Notes: generated by a model from the sequence alone, not told the origin. Counted from the first letter of the stretch, positions 1 through 5,071 are shown. The stretch: DNA of 6,596 bases from an uncultured Ruminococcus sp. (GCA_910584195.1 CAJTYV010000077.1:1-6596); one strand, 5' to 3'. Numbers and translations are program-made.

Positions 1-144
1 ACTTTCGCCTGCGAGTACCCAAATTCCTATGGCATCAATTCAAGATAGCCGCCTGCGCGGTATATGGCAGTCAGTGAGACACTGTATACCGTTTATTTAT
101 TCTACAATATGAGAACCATTCCCTATTGCGTTATTTTATCTCAT
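1..144. other. left-end noncoding stretch, no supportable gene
   Basis: This is downstream of the last gene of the minus-strand operon. I see no gene with a ribosome site. Frame 1 on the plus strand is open for 15 codons from the window edge to a TAG at 46-48, which could be the tail of a gene beyond the edge but is too short to claim. The stretch holds a nested inverted repeat at 58-91. No clear T-run terminator for the operon is visible. Confidence 0.5.
58..91. repeat. nested inverted repeat (hairpin) downstream of the operon
   Basis: Outer arms CGGTATA (58-64) and TATACCG (85-91) are exact reverse complements. Inside them CAGTG (72-76) and CACTG (80-84) form a second stem with a three-base loop that abuts the outer right arm. 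A seven-base bulge (65-71) lies on the left side. There is no T-run, so a classical terminator is unlikely. It could be an RNA-stabilising 3' structure, a recombination or protein-binding site, or chance. Confidence 0.35.
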
Positions 145-558
145 TTAGCGTACCTCCTGAAGCCTTGCCGCTTCAATTTCACGCTGAAATGCTCTTCCTG
201 CTTTATTGTAGTAATCCATTCGTTCCTCGTCTGTCATATGCTTTGTCACTTCATAATTATATTCTCTTAACTTATGAATATCTTCTATAGTAAAATCGGG
301 ACTCAAAACAGGTTTTTCCATCATTGCCCCTTTCCACAGACTTAGCACACGCTCCTGAAACTTTTCCTTGTTTTCCACAATCTCATAAGGTTCGTATTCT
401 CCATACGCACTGGGGCGACTAATTGTCACCAACTGCACACCGTTTGCTCCTATCTGCTTTTGTAGCTTTTCGGTAAAATCCGCCAATGCTTTGCCATGTC
501 TGGTCTTTACTGCAATACAGCCTTTTTTATCAAATTCTTTCGCTATGAGATAACACAT
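145..558 (-). CDS. DUF6718-like small protein, possible partner of the RelA/SpoT synthetase
   Basis: This is a 137-residue soluble protein with no signal peptide or membrane segment. Residues 1-75 look like the DUF6718 family as I remember it: the start MCYLIAKEFDKKGC, then a KTRHGKAL stretch, then QLVTISRPSAYGEY and an EPYE segment. Family function is unknown. Residues 85-137 are charged and helical. The start is supported by GAGGAGGTG at 567-575, eight bases from ATG. The first 29 nt overlap the 3' end of the RelA/SpoT synthetase gene in another frame, so the ribosome site lies inside that gene and translation is probably coupled. Such coupling is common between toxin and antitoxin genes, so I infer it may neutralise or modulate the synthetase; nothing in its own sequence proves this. 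It could instead be an independent cargo protein. Confidence 0.8.
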   Translation of the reverse strand: MCYLIAKEFDKKGCIAVKTRHGKALADFTEKLQKQIGANGVQLVTISRPSAYGEYEPYEIVENKEKFQERVLSLWKGAMMEKPVLSPDFTIEDIHKLREYNYEVTKHMTDEERMDYYNKAGRAFQREIEAARLQEVR

Positions 559-1297
559 AACTTAGCACCTCCTCAAACTGTTGCTCGCTTAATATTTTAC
601 CATTCTCATACTCACTTCGCAATATTCTTCCTACAGAATCAGGATATTCCCTTTTATAGAGATATTTATGCAGCCAGTTATTCAACTGCCTGTCATAATA
701 AGTATTTGCCTGAATTTCTATCGGGTAACAGGAATGATCCGGTTGAAAATAAATATGCACCCCTCGATAACCATCATCATTCGCCTTTCCATGACTCATA
801 TCGACAACCCGTACTTCTTCTGGAATTTCTCCCTCCAACAGATTCTTATAGCTGTCCGTCAACATACGAAATCCTAAAATATCATTAAATACCTTTTCTA
901 CTCGCATATCAGGGTAAAATTTATTGTATTTCCGTATGCATGAATCCTCACTTTTAATACGATAATCCAAATCGACAAGATCAAGAATATCGGCCTCCTG
1001 ATAAAATCTTATCATCTCAAAGATTTCTTTAAACAAATCTTTCTTGTCAAATTTCCGCAAACTATTAACAAGACTTCTTCCCATTTTACTTTTGTAAGAC
1101 AATTCACGAAGAATTTGAACAGATAACCCATTTTTCTCTAATTCTCTTAGCAAACAATATCCTCCAAATACTCTAAATATCTTATTGCTGACAACTTTTT
1201 TCCCACTTGTTCTTTGCTCGCTGTCTTGCTTACAGCTAATCATAACATTAGAAATTATATCCTGCAATAAAAAATTACGAAAAAAGAACTGCTCCAA
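530..1297 (-). CDS. single-domain RelA/SpoT-type nucleotide pyrophosphokinase (small alarmone synthetase-like)
   Basis: This is a 255-residue protein with a RelA/SpoT synthetase domain at about 105-215 and no HD hydrolase, TGS or ACT domain. Visible motifs are RIKSEDS (113-119, ATP-binding R-x-K-xxx-S), NDILGFR (138-144, with D139 as predicted metal ligand), GYRGVH (176-181, with the stacking tyrosine Y177) and EIQANT (194-199, with E194 the catalytic glutamate). The core residues are all kept, so it is probably active. The family moves pyrophosphate from ATP to GTP/GDP, or in toxSAS members to ATP or to the tRNA 3' CCA end; the acceptor here cannot be told. Residues 1-100 are helical and unassigned. 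The called start is TTG, with GGTGAGAG about 10 nt upstream. The frame is open only to a TAG at 1322-1324, and the first ATG is codon 19. It is third in an operon and overlaps the next gene. Confidence 0.85.
   Translation of the reverse strand: MEQFFFRNFLLQDIISNVMISCKQDSEQRTSGKKVVSNKIFRVFGGYCLLRELEKNGLSVQILRELSYKSKMGRSLVNSLRKFDKKDLFKEIFEMIRFYQEADILDLVDLDYRIKSEDSCIRKYNKFYPDMRVEKVFNDILGFRMLTDSYKNLLEGEIPEEVRVVDMSHGKANDDGYRGVHIYFQPDHSCYPIEIQANTYYDRQLNNWLHKYLYKREYPDSVGRILRSEYENGKILSEQQFEEVLSYVLSHSERI
567..575 (-). promoter_or_regulatory. ribosome binding site inside the synthetase gene
   Basis: The minus strand reads GAGGAGGTG eight bases before the ATG at 558. It lies in the last codons of the upstream RelA/SpoT gene. 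It fixes the start of the DUF6718-like protein and argues that this overlapping frame is truly translated. Confidence 0.8.
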
Positions 1298-1332
1298 CGG
1301 AACATTTCTCTCACCATACTGCTATATGTACT

Positions 1333-1896
1333 TTACTCTGTCAATTCCTTGATTTTAGCCTCTTTTTCTTCCTTTGTGATAAGGTTCATATCTGCCAGTT
1401 GCTGTACTTTGCGGATTTCCTCAAAATTATCATATTTCTTTTTCGCTATGGCAAGCTTCACCTCATATTCAGACTGTGACATTAGCTCCATTGCCAGTGC
1501 TTTATCCAACTTTGCTTTTTCTGCAAGATATGTTTCCTCTGCCTGCTGTTTCTCCCTGAGAACAGATTTATTCTTTATCTCTTTTTCAAGTTCTATGATC
1601 TGCTGCTCCAACTCTTTCTTTTTCGTCATCTTGGGATCCATCAGCTTTAACAGGTCGCTTGCATCTATACCGGGCATATCCCCAGTTTCAAGGACATAAT
1701 CAATGTATCTTCTCCCTATCTGAACATAAAATGCGTCCAGTTCCTGATTGATTACATTAACCTGTGATTTCAACTGCGCAAGTTCTGTCTGCTCCTGTGC
1801 CGCCACTGCTGCAGATGAACCTACTTTCGCCGCAGATGATGCAACATTTTTTCCTACGTTTGATGCTGTCTGTGTCAGTTTGTCAAAAAAAGCCAT
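1333..1896 (-). CDS. coiled-coil protein with two C-terminal SHOCT-like motifs
   Basis: This is a 187-residue cytosolic protein. Residues 1-35 are a small Ala/Ser/Val-rich amphipathic segment. Residues 36-125 form a long charged coiled coil (ELAQLKSQVNVINQEL, then a KKKELEQQIIELEKEI stretch). The C-terminus has two SHOCT-like short helical motifs in a row: about 130-153 (L-K-LA-MSQSEYEVKL) and 161-186 (IRKVQQLADMNLITKEEKEA). SHOCT motifs usually sit at C-termini, and an oligomerisation or docking role has been proposed. An ATG at 1911 would add five residues but lies within the ribosome site, so I chose the ATG at 1896. It follows the zinc-ribbon gene by 27 nt and precedes the synthetase gene by 36 nt, so the three are probably co-transcribed. 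Molecular role unknown. Confidence 0.82.
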   Translation of the reverse strand: MAFFDKLTQTASNVGKNVASSAAKVGSSAAVAAQEQTELAQLKSQVNVINQELDAFYVQIGRRYIDYVLETGDMPGIDASDLLKLMDPKMTKKKELEQQIIELEKEIKNKSVLREKQQAEETYLAEKAKLDKALAMELMSQSEYEVKLAIAKKKYDNFEEIRKVQQLADMNLITKEEKEAKIKELTE

Positions 1897-1904
1897 TTTC
1901 TTTT

Positions 1905-1909
1905 CCTCC
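1905..1909 (-). promoter_or_regulatory. ribosome binding site that sets the SHOCT-protein start
   Basis: The minus strand reads GGAGG eight bases before the ATG at 1896. The upstream in-frame ATG at 1911 overlaps this site and has no good site of its own, so the longer start is rejected. Confidence 0.8.
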
Positions 1910-1923
1910 ATATATTCTGTATT

Positions 1924-2361
1924 TTAAAATTTACATCCACACGCTTCACATTTCCATGTTTTACCCAGATCACCCGCTCCTAAAATGCCGAACACCCCAA
2001 CCTTCACAACTTTGTCTACATTGGATATTTTAGAGATAGATGAAGAATGGCATACCGGACATTCTTTATGCGGTTTTGAAGCCTGATACTCCTGTACCCT
2101 CTCTTCTACTTCTTTTTTGTGTATTTCTTCTTTCTGCGCGATAATGCTGTCCCTCTGTCTGCCTGCGATTTCATCATATTCAGCGGACTCTCTGATTTTA
2201 TTTTCAAATTCCGTTCTGGCAGACTGAGATAAAAACATCAACCCTGATTTTGTCAGGAACTCGCCTGGAACAGGTTTTAAAGAAATATCACACACCGGAC
2301 ATACAGCAGATTCCGCTTTTTCATTTCTGATCAGTCCACACCTTGCACAATATCTAAACAT
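1924..2361 (-). CDS. double zinc-ribbon protein of unknown function
   Basis: This is a 145-residue protein with a zinc-binding site at each end. The N-terminal ribbon has C5-x2-C8 and C21-x2-C24. The C-terminal ribbon has C101-x2-C104 and C138-x2-C141. Between them, about 45-95 is a charged helix. Just before the last cysteine pair is a Gly-rich hydrophobic stretch (VGVFGILGAGDLGKTWKC), common in zinc-ribbon proteins of Firmicutes that carry a short hydrophobic loop. Such proteins often sit beside SHOCT proteins, as here, but the function is not known; metal binding and protein or nucleic-acid docking are inferences. The start has AAAGGA eight bases upstream. It is the first gene after the promoter at 2463-2491 and so leads the operon. 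Confidence 0.8.
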   Translation of the reverse strand: MFRYCARCGLIRNEKAESAVCPVCDISLKPVPGEFLTKSGLMFLSQSARTEFENKIRESAEYDEIAGRQRDSIIAQKEEIHKKEVEERVQEYQASKPHKECPVCHSSSISKISNVDKVVKVGVFGILGAGDLGKTWKCEACGCKF

Positions 2362-2462
2362 TAGACTATTCCTTTCTCTTCACCGTCTAAAATTATTGAA
2401 TGGTCTTTCATTTGTTTTCTTTATACGAACTTTCTATACATTTTTTCTCCGATTTTCTATTG

Positions 2463-2475
2463 AGTATAACATACT
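2463..2475. promoter_or_regulatory. candidate operator, inverted repeat over the operon -10
   Basis: AGTAT-AAC-ATACT is a perfect 5-bp inverted repeat with a 3-bp spacer and includes the whole -10 hexamer of the minus promoter. Its size and place suit a dimeric XRE repressor such as the one encoded divergently. A second perfect palindrome, ATTTGCAAAT, lies at 2505-2514, upstream of the same promoter and ahead of the XRE gene. Binding is inferred only. Confidence 0.35.
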
Positions 2476-2491
2476 TCTTTCCGTTTTGCAA
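2463..2491 (-). promoter_or_regulatory. extended -10 promoter for the zinc-ribbon/SHOCT/RelA operon
   Basis: On the minus strand there is TTGCAA (2491-2486), a 17-bp spacer, then TATACT (2468-2463) with TG one base upstream of the -10 (TGTTATACT). This fits a vegetative sigma-70-type extended promoter. Transcription would begin near 2456, giving a leader of about 95 nt before the zinc-ribbon gene. A second possible -10 (TATAAT, 2498-2493) exists but has only a poor -35. Confidence 0.55.
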
Positions 2492-2519
2492 TATTATACT
2501 TTGCATTTGCAAATAAATC

Positions 2520-2553
2520 CATTGTTTATGCACACAATAATCTACAATATACT
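2520..2553 (+). promoter_or_regulatory. weak candidate promoter for the XRE gene
   Basis: TACAAT (2543-2548) or TATACT (2548-2553) could serve as -10 just upstream of the XRE ribosome site. The matching -35 is poor (TTGTTT at 2522-2527, only 15 bp from TACAAT). The placement is sensible but the match is weak. Confidence 0.3.
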
Positions 2554-2574
2554 TTTATTTAGAAAGGAAATCAT

Positions 2575-2814
2575 ATGGATAAAAAGGTAAAGTATTCAGA
2601 TAAATATATACGCATTGGACTTAACATTGCCTATTATAGAAAACTGCGCGGTATGACTCAGCTACAATTAGCAGAAGCCGTCAACATCAGCAGAACACAC
2701 ATGAGTAACATTGAGGCTCCCAATATCCCAACTTCGGTATCTCTGGATACACTCTTTGAAATAGCCGAGGTTTTGGATGTTGATATTACCTCTTTATTTG
2801 ACATAAAAAAATAA
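2575..2814 (+). CDS. XRE-family helix-turn-helix regulator
   Basis: This is a 79-residue single-domain DNA-binding protein of the Cro/C1 (XRE) type. The helix-turn-helix is at about 25-47: RGMTQLQLAEAVNISRTHMS followed by NIE, with the usual T-Q-xx-LA-x-x-x-x-IS pattern. The remaining helices (57-76) include LDTLFEIAEVLDVDITSLF, the typical end of this fold. There is no added sensor or enzyme domain. AAAGGA at 2563-2568 lies six bases before the ATG. It is the only gene on the plus strand and is divergent from the zinc-ribbon/SHOCT/RelA operon, sharing a 213-bp region with it. This suggests it controls that operon and possibly itself. It ends before a good terminator at 2834-2878. Confidence 0.88.
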   Translation: MDKKVKYSDKYIRIGLNIAYYRKLRGMTQLQLAEAVNISRTHMSNIEAPNIPTSVSLDTLFEIAEVLDVDITSLFDIKK

Positions 2815-2833
2815 GTACTTATCTTCAAAACAA

Positions 2834-2878
2834 CAGATACCACGAAAAAAACTCCCACATGGTATCTGCCTTTTTTTT
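2834..2878 (+). terminator. rho-independent terminator between convergent genes
   Basis: CAGATACCA (2834-2842) and TGGTATCTG (2860-2868) form a perfect 9-bp stem with a 17-nt loop, followed by CC and eight T (2871-2878). It ends the XRE transcript. The SymE-like gene converges from the other side. On the minus strand the same stem is followed by TTGTTTTG, a weaker T-run, so it may act in both directions. Confidence 0.8.
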
Positions 2879-2901
2879 AATAGAATCTCCTGTCTGTTCC
2901 C

Positions 2902-3465
2902 TCACTCTTTCAGTACCACCAGCTTATTCGGATAACATTCTACGCGAACGCTGCAGCCAATCTCAAAGCCGCACTGCTCCACCCAGTTCCCCTGTATGAT
3001 GAACTGCGGCACATTTTTCCCGCTGTTAATTGTAGTGGAATAAGCTTTTATCCTGTGAATGCTTCTCCTACCGTCTGCCGCTTCATTGACTACGGTTCCG
3101 TCAGTCCGAAAATTCTCCATGACCTGAAACATTCTGGAAAGTATGATGTCCTTTCCATAATTACAGGGTTCCATAAAATCATAGTCCTGTTTTATCCCCT
3201 CCCGCTCCCGAATCTCTTCAAACAGGATATGCCTGTTCTTATGCAAAAAGCCTGACAGCATCCAGAGATTGTTGAGGCTGTAGAGCGTATCCGCCACAGA
3301 GTAAAATTCTCTGACCGGCAGGCTGGTATCTGAATAATAGCCGGAAAACTCTTTTTCTCCCGCCATCATCAGAAAACGCACTTTCTCCATAAATTCCCTC
3401 TGCTCCATCACAGAGTGAAGCCTTGTGTATTCCTTCAAAATATACTGGTTCAGTTCACGGCTCAT
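2902..3465 (-). CDS. protein with C-terminal SymE-like (AbrB-fold) domain
   Basis: This is a 187-residue protein with two parts. Residues about 140-187 match the SymE toxin-like pattern: a basic start, then VPQFIIQGNWVEQCGFEIG (152-170) and a short strand region ending NKLVVLKE. This follows the SymE form P-x-hydrophobic-x-G-x-W-x-x-x-x-GF-x-x-G. SymE in E. coli is an SOS-linked RNA-targeting or nucleoid-binding toxin of AbrB-like fold; many Firmicute homologues have no shown toxicity. Residues 1-130 are helical and acidic (EREFMEKVRFLM-like helices; YSVADTLYSLNNLWMLSGFL) and I do not recognise them. The start has AGGAGG at 3475-3480, nine bases from ATG. It is the last gene of the minus-strand cluster. 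The domain call is fairly secure, the biological role is not. Confidence 0.75.
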   Translation of the reverse strand: MSRELNQYILKEYTRLHSVMEQREFMEKVRFLMMAGEKEFSGYYSDTSLPVREFYSVADTLYSLNNLWMLSGFLHKNRHILFEEIREREGIKQDYDFMEPCNYGKDIILSRMFQVMENFRTDGTVVNEAADGRRSIHRIKAYSTTINSGKNVPQFIIQGNWVEQCGFEIGCSVRVECYPNKLVVLKE

Positions 3466-3527
3466 GCTCCGTTCCCTCCTGTTCCTTTTTCTATGCTCCC
3501 TGATATATCATCTCAAAGGGCAGGTAA

Positions 3528-3662
3528 TTACTTTTTCTTTTTCCACGGCTCCGCTGCACGGTTGATCTTATCTGATTTCGTATGTTTCCCGGTTTTTGCG
3601 ATTTCGTACACCGTTGTCATACTGGTAAATCCCAGTATAAATAATAAGATATTTGCTGCCAT
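3528..3662 (-). CDS. 44-residue small membrane protein
   Basis: This is a short gene coding for 44 residues. The first 19 or so are hydrophobic (MAANILLFILGFTSMTTVYE), enough for one membrane helix. The rest is a basic tail ending WKKKK, which would favour a cytoplasmic C-terminus. AGGAGGT at 3669-3675 is six bases before the ATG, a near-perfect ribosome site. It follows the 26-residue gene by 11 bases, and the stop codon of that gene lies within the ribosome site. I do not recognise the family. The case for it rests on the ribosome site, the tandem layout and the membrane-plus-basic-tail design. Confidence 0.62.
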   Translation of the reverse strand: MAANILLFILGFTSMTTVYEIAKTGKHTKSDKINRAAEPWKKKK

Positions 3663-3668
3663 AGTCTC

Positions 3669-3675
3669 ACCTCCT
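3669..3675 (-). promoter_or_regulatory. strong ribosome binding site for the 44-residue gene
   Basis: The minus strand reads AGGAGGT six bases before ATG at 3662. It overlaps the TAG stop of the upstream 26-residue gene (3674-3676), which suggests translational coupling. Confidence 0.7.
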
Positions 3676-3754
3676 AAAACCCATACTCCAAAAACAACTC
3701 TGTCGCCACAATCACTGCCCCTGCGGTCAGCATACCAAAAATGAAATACTGCAT
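3674..3754 (-). CDS. 26-residue hydrophobic peptide
   Basis: This very short gene encodes a 26-residue peptide (MQYFIFGMLTAGAVIVATEL, then FLEYGF). Nearly all of it is hydrophobic with one pair of acids near the C-terminus, so it should be a single membrane helix. AGGAGG at 3763-3768 is eight bases from the ATG. Its stop overlaps the ribosome site of the next tiny gene, so the pair appear to be translated together. Small hydrophobic peptides in such places may be type I toxin-like, membrane partner or leader peptides; I cannot choose between them. The strong ribosome site and the tight link to the next gene are the main support. Confidence 0.55.
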   Translation of the reverse strand: MQYFIFGMLTAGAVIVATELFLEYGF

Positions 3755-3762
3755 TTCTTCTT

Positions 3763-3768
3763 CCTCCT
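3763..3768 (-). promoter_or_regulatory. ribosome binding site for the 26-residue gene
   Basis: The minus strand reads AGGAGG eight bases before the ATG at 3754. It is the main evidence that the 26-residue frame is a gene. Confidence 0.65.
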
Positions 3769-3782
3769 GTCTTTCTCTCTGT

Positions 3783-3842
3783 CAGACGGCAGAATACCGC
3801 CTGTATAAACTTTCTTCGTTACCTGCAGACGGCAATACCGCC
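3783..3842. repeat. duplicated hairpin-forming motif in the intergenic region
   Basis: CAGACGGCAGAATACCGCC (3783-3801) and CAGACGGCAATACCGCC (3826-3842) are copies differing by a two-base gap, 43 bases start to start. In minus-strand RNA each can fold: CAGGCGG/CCGUCUG with one G-U pair in the first, GGCGG/CCGUC in the second. They lie between the 122-residue gene and the 26-residue gene. No T-run follows, so they are more likely mRNA processing or stability elements or protein sites than terminators. Confidence 0.5.
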
Positions 3843-3858
3843 ACCTGTGAAAGCCCTC

Positions 3859-4227
3859 TTACACCGCCTCTGCAGTTTCCGGATAAATCAGCACAAGCGA
3901 ATCATCTGATGATAACAGGTATAATTCTTCCCGCCATTGTATCGTGCTGCCAGCCGTACCTTCTATTGTGTTGGAATATTCAGCTAAGTCCTTATCAAGA
4001 CGGTAGAACTCCATAATCTTTGAGATATGATTTTCATAAGTCTGTATATCTCCAAAGAACAGGATATAGCCGCCCATATCAAACGCACCGCGACTGCCGC
4101 CATATGCTCCGTCAAGTATGTCTGTCAGTTCTTCCATACGGCGCATCACGTTCTGGTTGGTCTGTTCCGATTCCAGAAAATCTTTGATGATCTCCATATC
4201 CAGTTTATTTTTTATCCGCTGATACAT
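3859..4227 (-). CDS. conserved-looking protein of unknown function, 122 residues
   Basis: I do not recognise this 122-residue protein. It is soluble and acidic, with an N-terminal helical part (1-40, MYQRIKNKLDMEIIKDFLES then a RRMEELTDIL stretch). The middle is GAYGGSRGAFDMGGYILFFG (40-59), followed by more helix and a C-terminal strand part (LYLLSSDDSLVLIYPE). It has no cysteines and no obvious catalytic motif. The start has AAGGGGGTGA at 4235-4244, close to the ideal AAGGAGGTGA. The first 23 nt overlap the 3' end of the DUF1643 gene in another frame, so the two are probably translationally coupled and may work together. Confidence 0.72.
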   Translation of the reverse strand: MYQRIKNKLDMEIIKDFLESEQTNQNVMRRMEELTDILDGAYGGSRGAFDMGGYILFFGDIQTYENHISKIMEFYRLDKDLAEYSNTIEGTAGSTIQWREELYLLSSDDSLVLIYPETAEAV

Positions 4228-5071
4228 CCCGCTTCACCCCCTTTCTCTTTTTGCCGATTTCTGCAGAAGCTTTTTCATCATTCTCACCAGAAACAGCCAC
4301 TTTTCTTTCGCTCAAAGCTTTCTCACCATTCGCCGCAGGAACAGTTACTTTACTGTCACCAGAAACTGCTTCATCATTCTCAGCAGAAGCCGTCTCTTTC
4401 CTTACAACAGAGATTTCTTCGCTGTTCTCCATAGAACCCGCTTCATTCTCTTCTTTTGAAACTTTCTTACTGCTTCTGGCAGAAGCCTTTTTCTCTGTGC
4501 TTTCCAGTTCATTCAGTACCTTCTCCAGAGGAAACGGCTGCAAACTCCATACATCTTTAGAATATCTGAGTCCTAAATATAAAGGATGCACGCCGTTGGC
4601 TTTCAAATTATTTGTCACAATGCACTTTACCTGTTTCGCCAGCCCTTTGTCCTTTATCATGGTGAGAAGGTCTGTTTTTGCCTGTATGGTCTGCCTGTGG
4701 CTGATGAGCGTATTCCCCCACGCAACCACAATGTCATAGCCTCCGATATCCTGTTCCTCCAAAATCTCTTCAATATAAGATAAATTGTTGTCGTCCTCCG
4801 ATAACTGGCTCACTGTCGGCTTCTCTGAAAATACTTTGGAATACAGGTTCACGATCCGGACTTCGCTCCATCCCAGTTCCTGCACATGGTTCATCAGATG
4901 CATTGTTGATACATCCATACTGCCGCACTTATCGGCGGTAAGCGTGGGATACAGCTCTATGACCAAAGCTTTCTTCCCTTTCTCTGCCCATTTCCTGTGT
5001 ATCTCATAGGTGCTTCTGCCGTCATCGGAGCCGACTGCACTTATGTTCATACAAAATGTTTCTGTAACCAT
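4205..5071 (-). CDS. DUF1643 domain protein with repetitive charged tail
   Basis: This is a 288-residue protein. Residues about 15-190 match DUF1643: RSTYEIHRKWAEKGKKALVI, then a P-T-L-T-AD segment where the family has NPSTAD, then VRIVNLYS (72-78), DDNN (93-96), VVAWGNT (115-121) and GVHPLYLGL (160-168). The family is of unknown biochemical function and is common in phages and mobile elements. Residues 190-288 are low-complexity and highly charged, with about three 16-residue degenerate repeats at 226-274 and a basic end. The frame extends upstream to 5173, but I chose the ATG at 5071 because AAAGGAG (5080-5086) stands eight bases before it and the added residues would translate a terminator hairpin. 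Its 3' end overlaps the 122-residue gene by 23 nt. Confidence 0.78.
   Translation of the reverse strand: MVTETFCMNISAVGSDDGRSTYEIHRKWAEKGKKALVIELYPTLTADKCGSMDVSTMHLMNHVQELGWSEVRIVNLYSKVFSEKPTVSQLSEDDNNLSYIEEILEEQDIGGYDIVVAWGNTLISHRQTIQAKTDLLTMIKDKGLAKQVKCIVTNNLKANGVHPLYLGLRYSKDVWSLQPFPLEKVLNELESTEKKASARSSKKVSKEENEAGSMENSEEISVVRKETASAENDEAVSGDSKVTVPAANGEKALSERKVAVSGENDEKASAEIGKKRKGVKRDVSADKK
4250..4396 (-). repeat. about three 48-bp tandem repeats in the DUF1643 tail
   Basis: Reading the protein, three units follow each other: ETASAENDEAVSGDSK, VTVPAANGEKALSERK and VAVSGENDEKASAEIGK. They are 16, 16 and 17 residues and share the core (S/A)-x-EN/AN-(D/G)-E-K/A-A/V-S/L. The DNA period is 48 bp. 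The units are diverged, so this is an old expansion rather than a fresh slip. Confidence 0.6.

Noticed and set aside
1..48. Possible tail of a plus-strand gene entering from the left edge
   Set aside because: Only 15 open codons to a TAG, with no recognisable motif; cannot be supported from the window.
64..270. 68-codon plus-strand frame at the left edge
   Set aside because: It starts inside the hairpin at 58-91, has no ribosome site, and mostly runs antisense to the DUF6718-like gene.
496..888. 130-codon plus-strand frame opposite the RelA/SpoT gene
   Set aside because: The minus strand carries the complete synthetase motifs; this frame has no ribosome site and an unlikely composition.
2396..2590. 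64-codon plus-strand frame in the divergent region
   Set aside because: It has no ribosome site, is rich in Phe/Ile/Tyr as expected from AT-rich noncoding DNA, overlaps the promoter region and runs into the XRE start in another frame.
3501..3510. TGATATATCA palindrome before the SymE-like gene
   Set aside because: It is a perfect 10-base palindrome but AT-rich and isolated, with no promoter elements placed around it, so chance is likely.
4251..4739. 162-codon plus-strand frame opposite the DUF1643 gene
   Set aside because: It is a Ser/Phe-rich mirror of the charged repetitive tail on the other strand, with no ribosome site. The minus-strand frame has the domain match.
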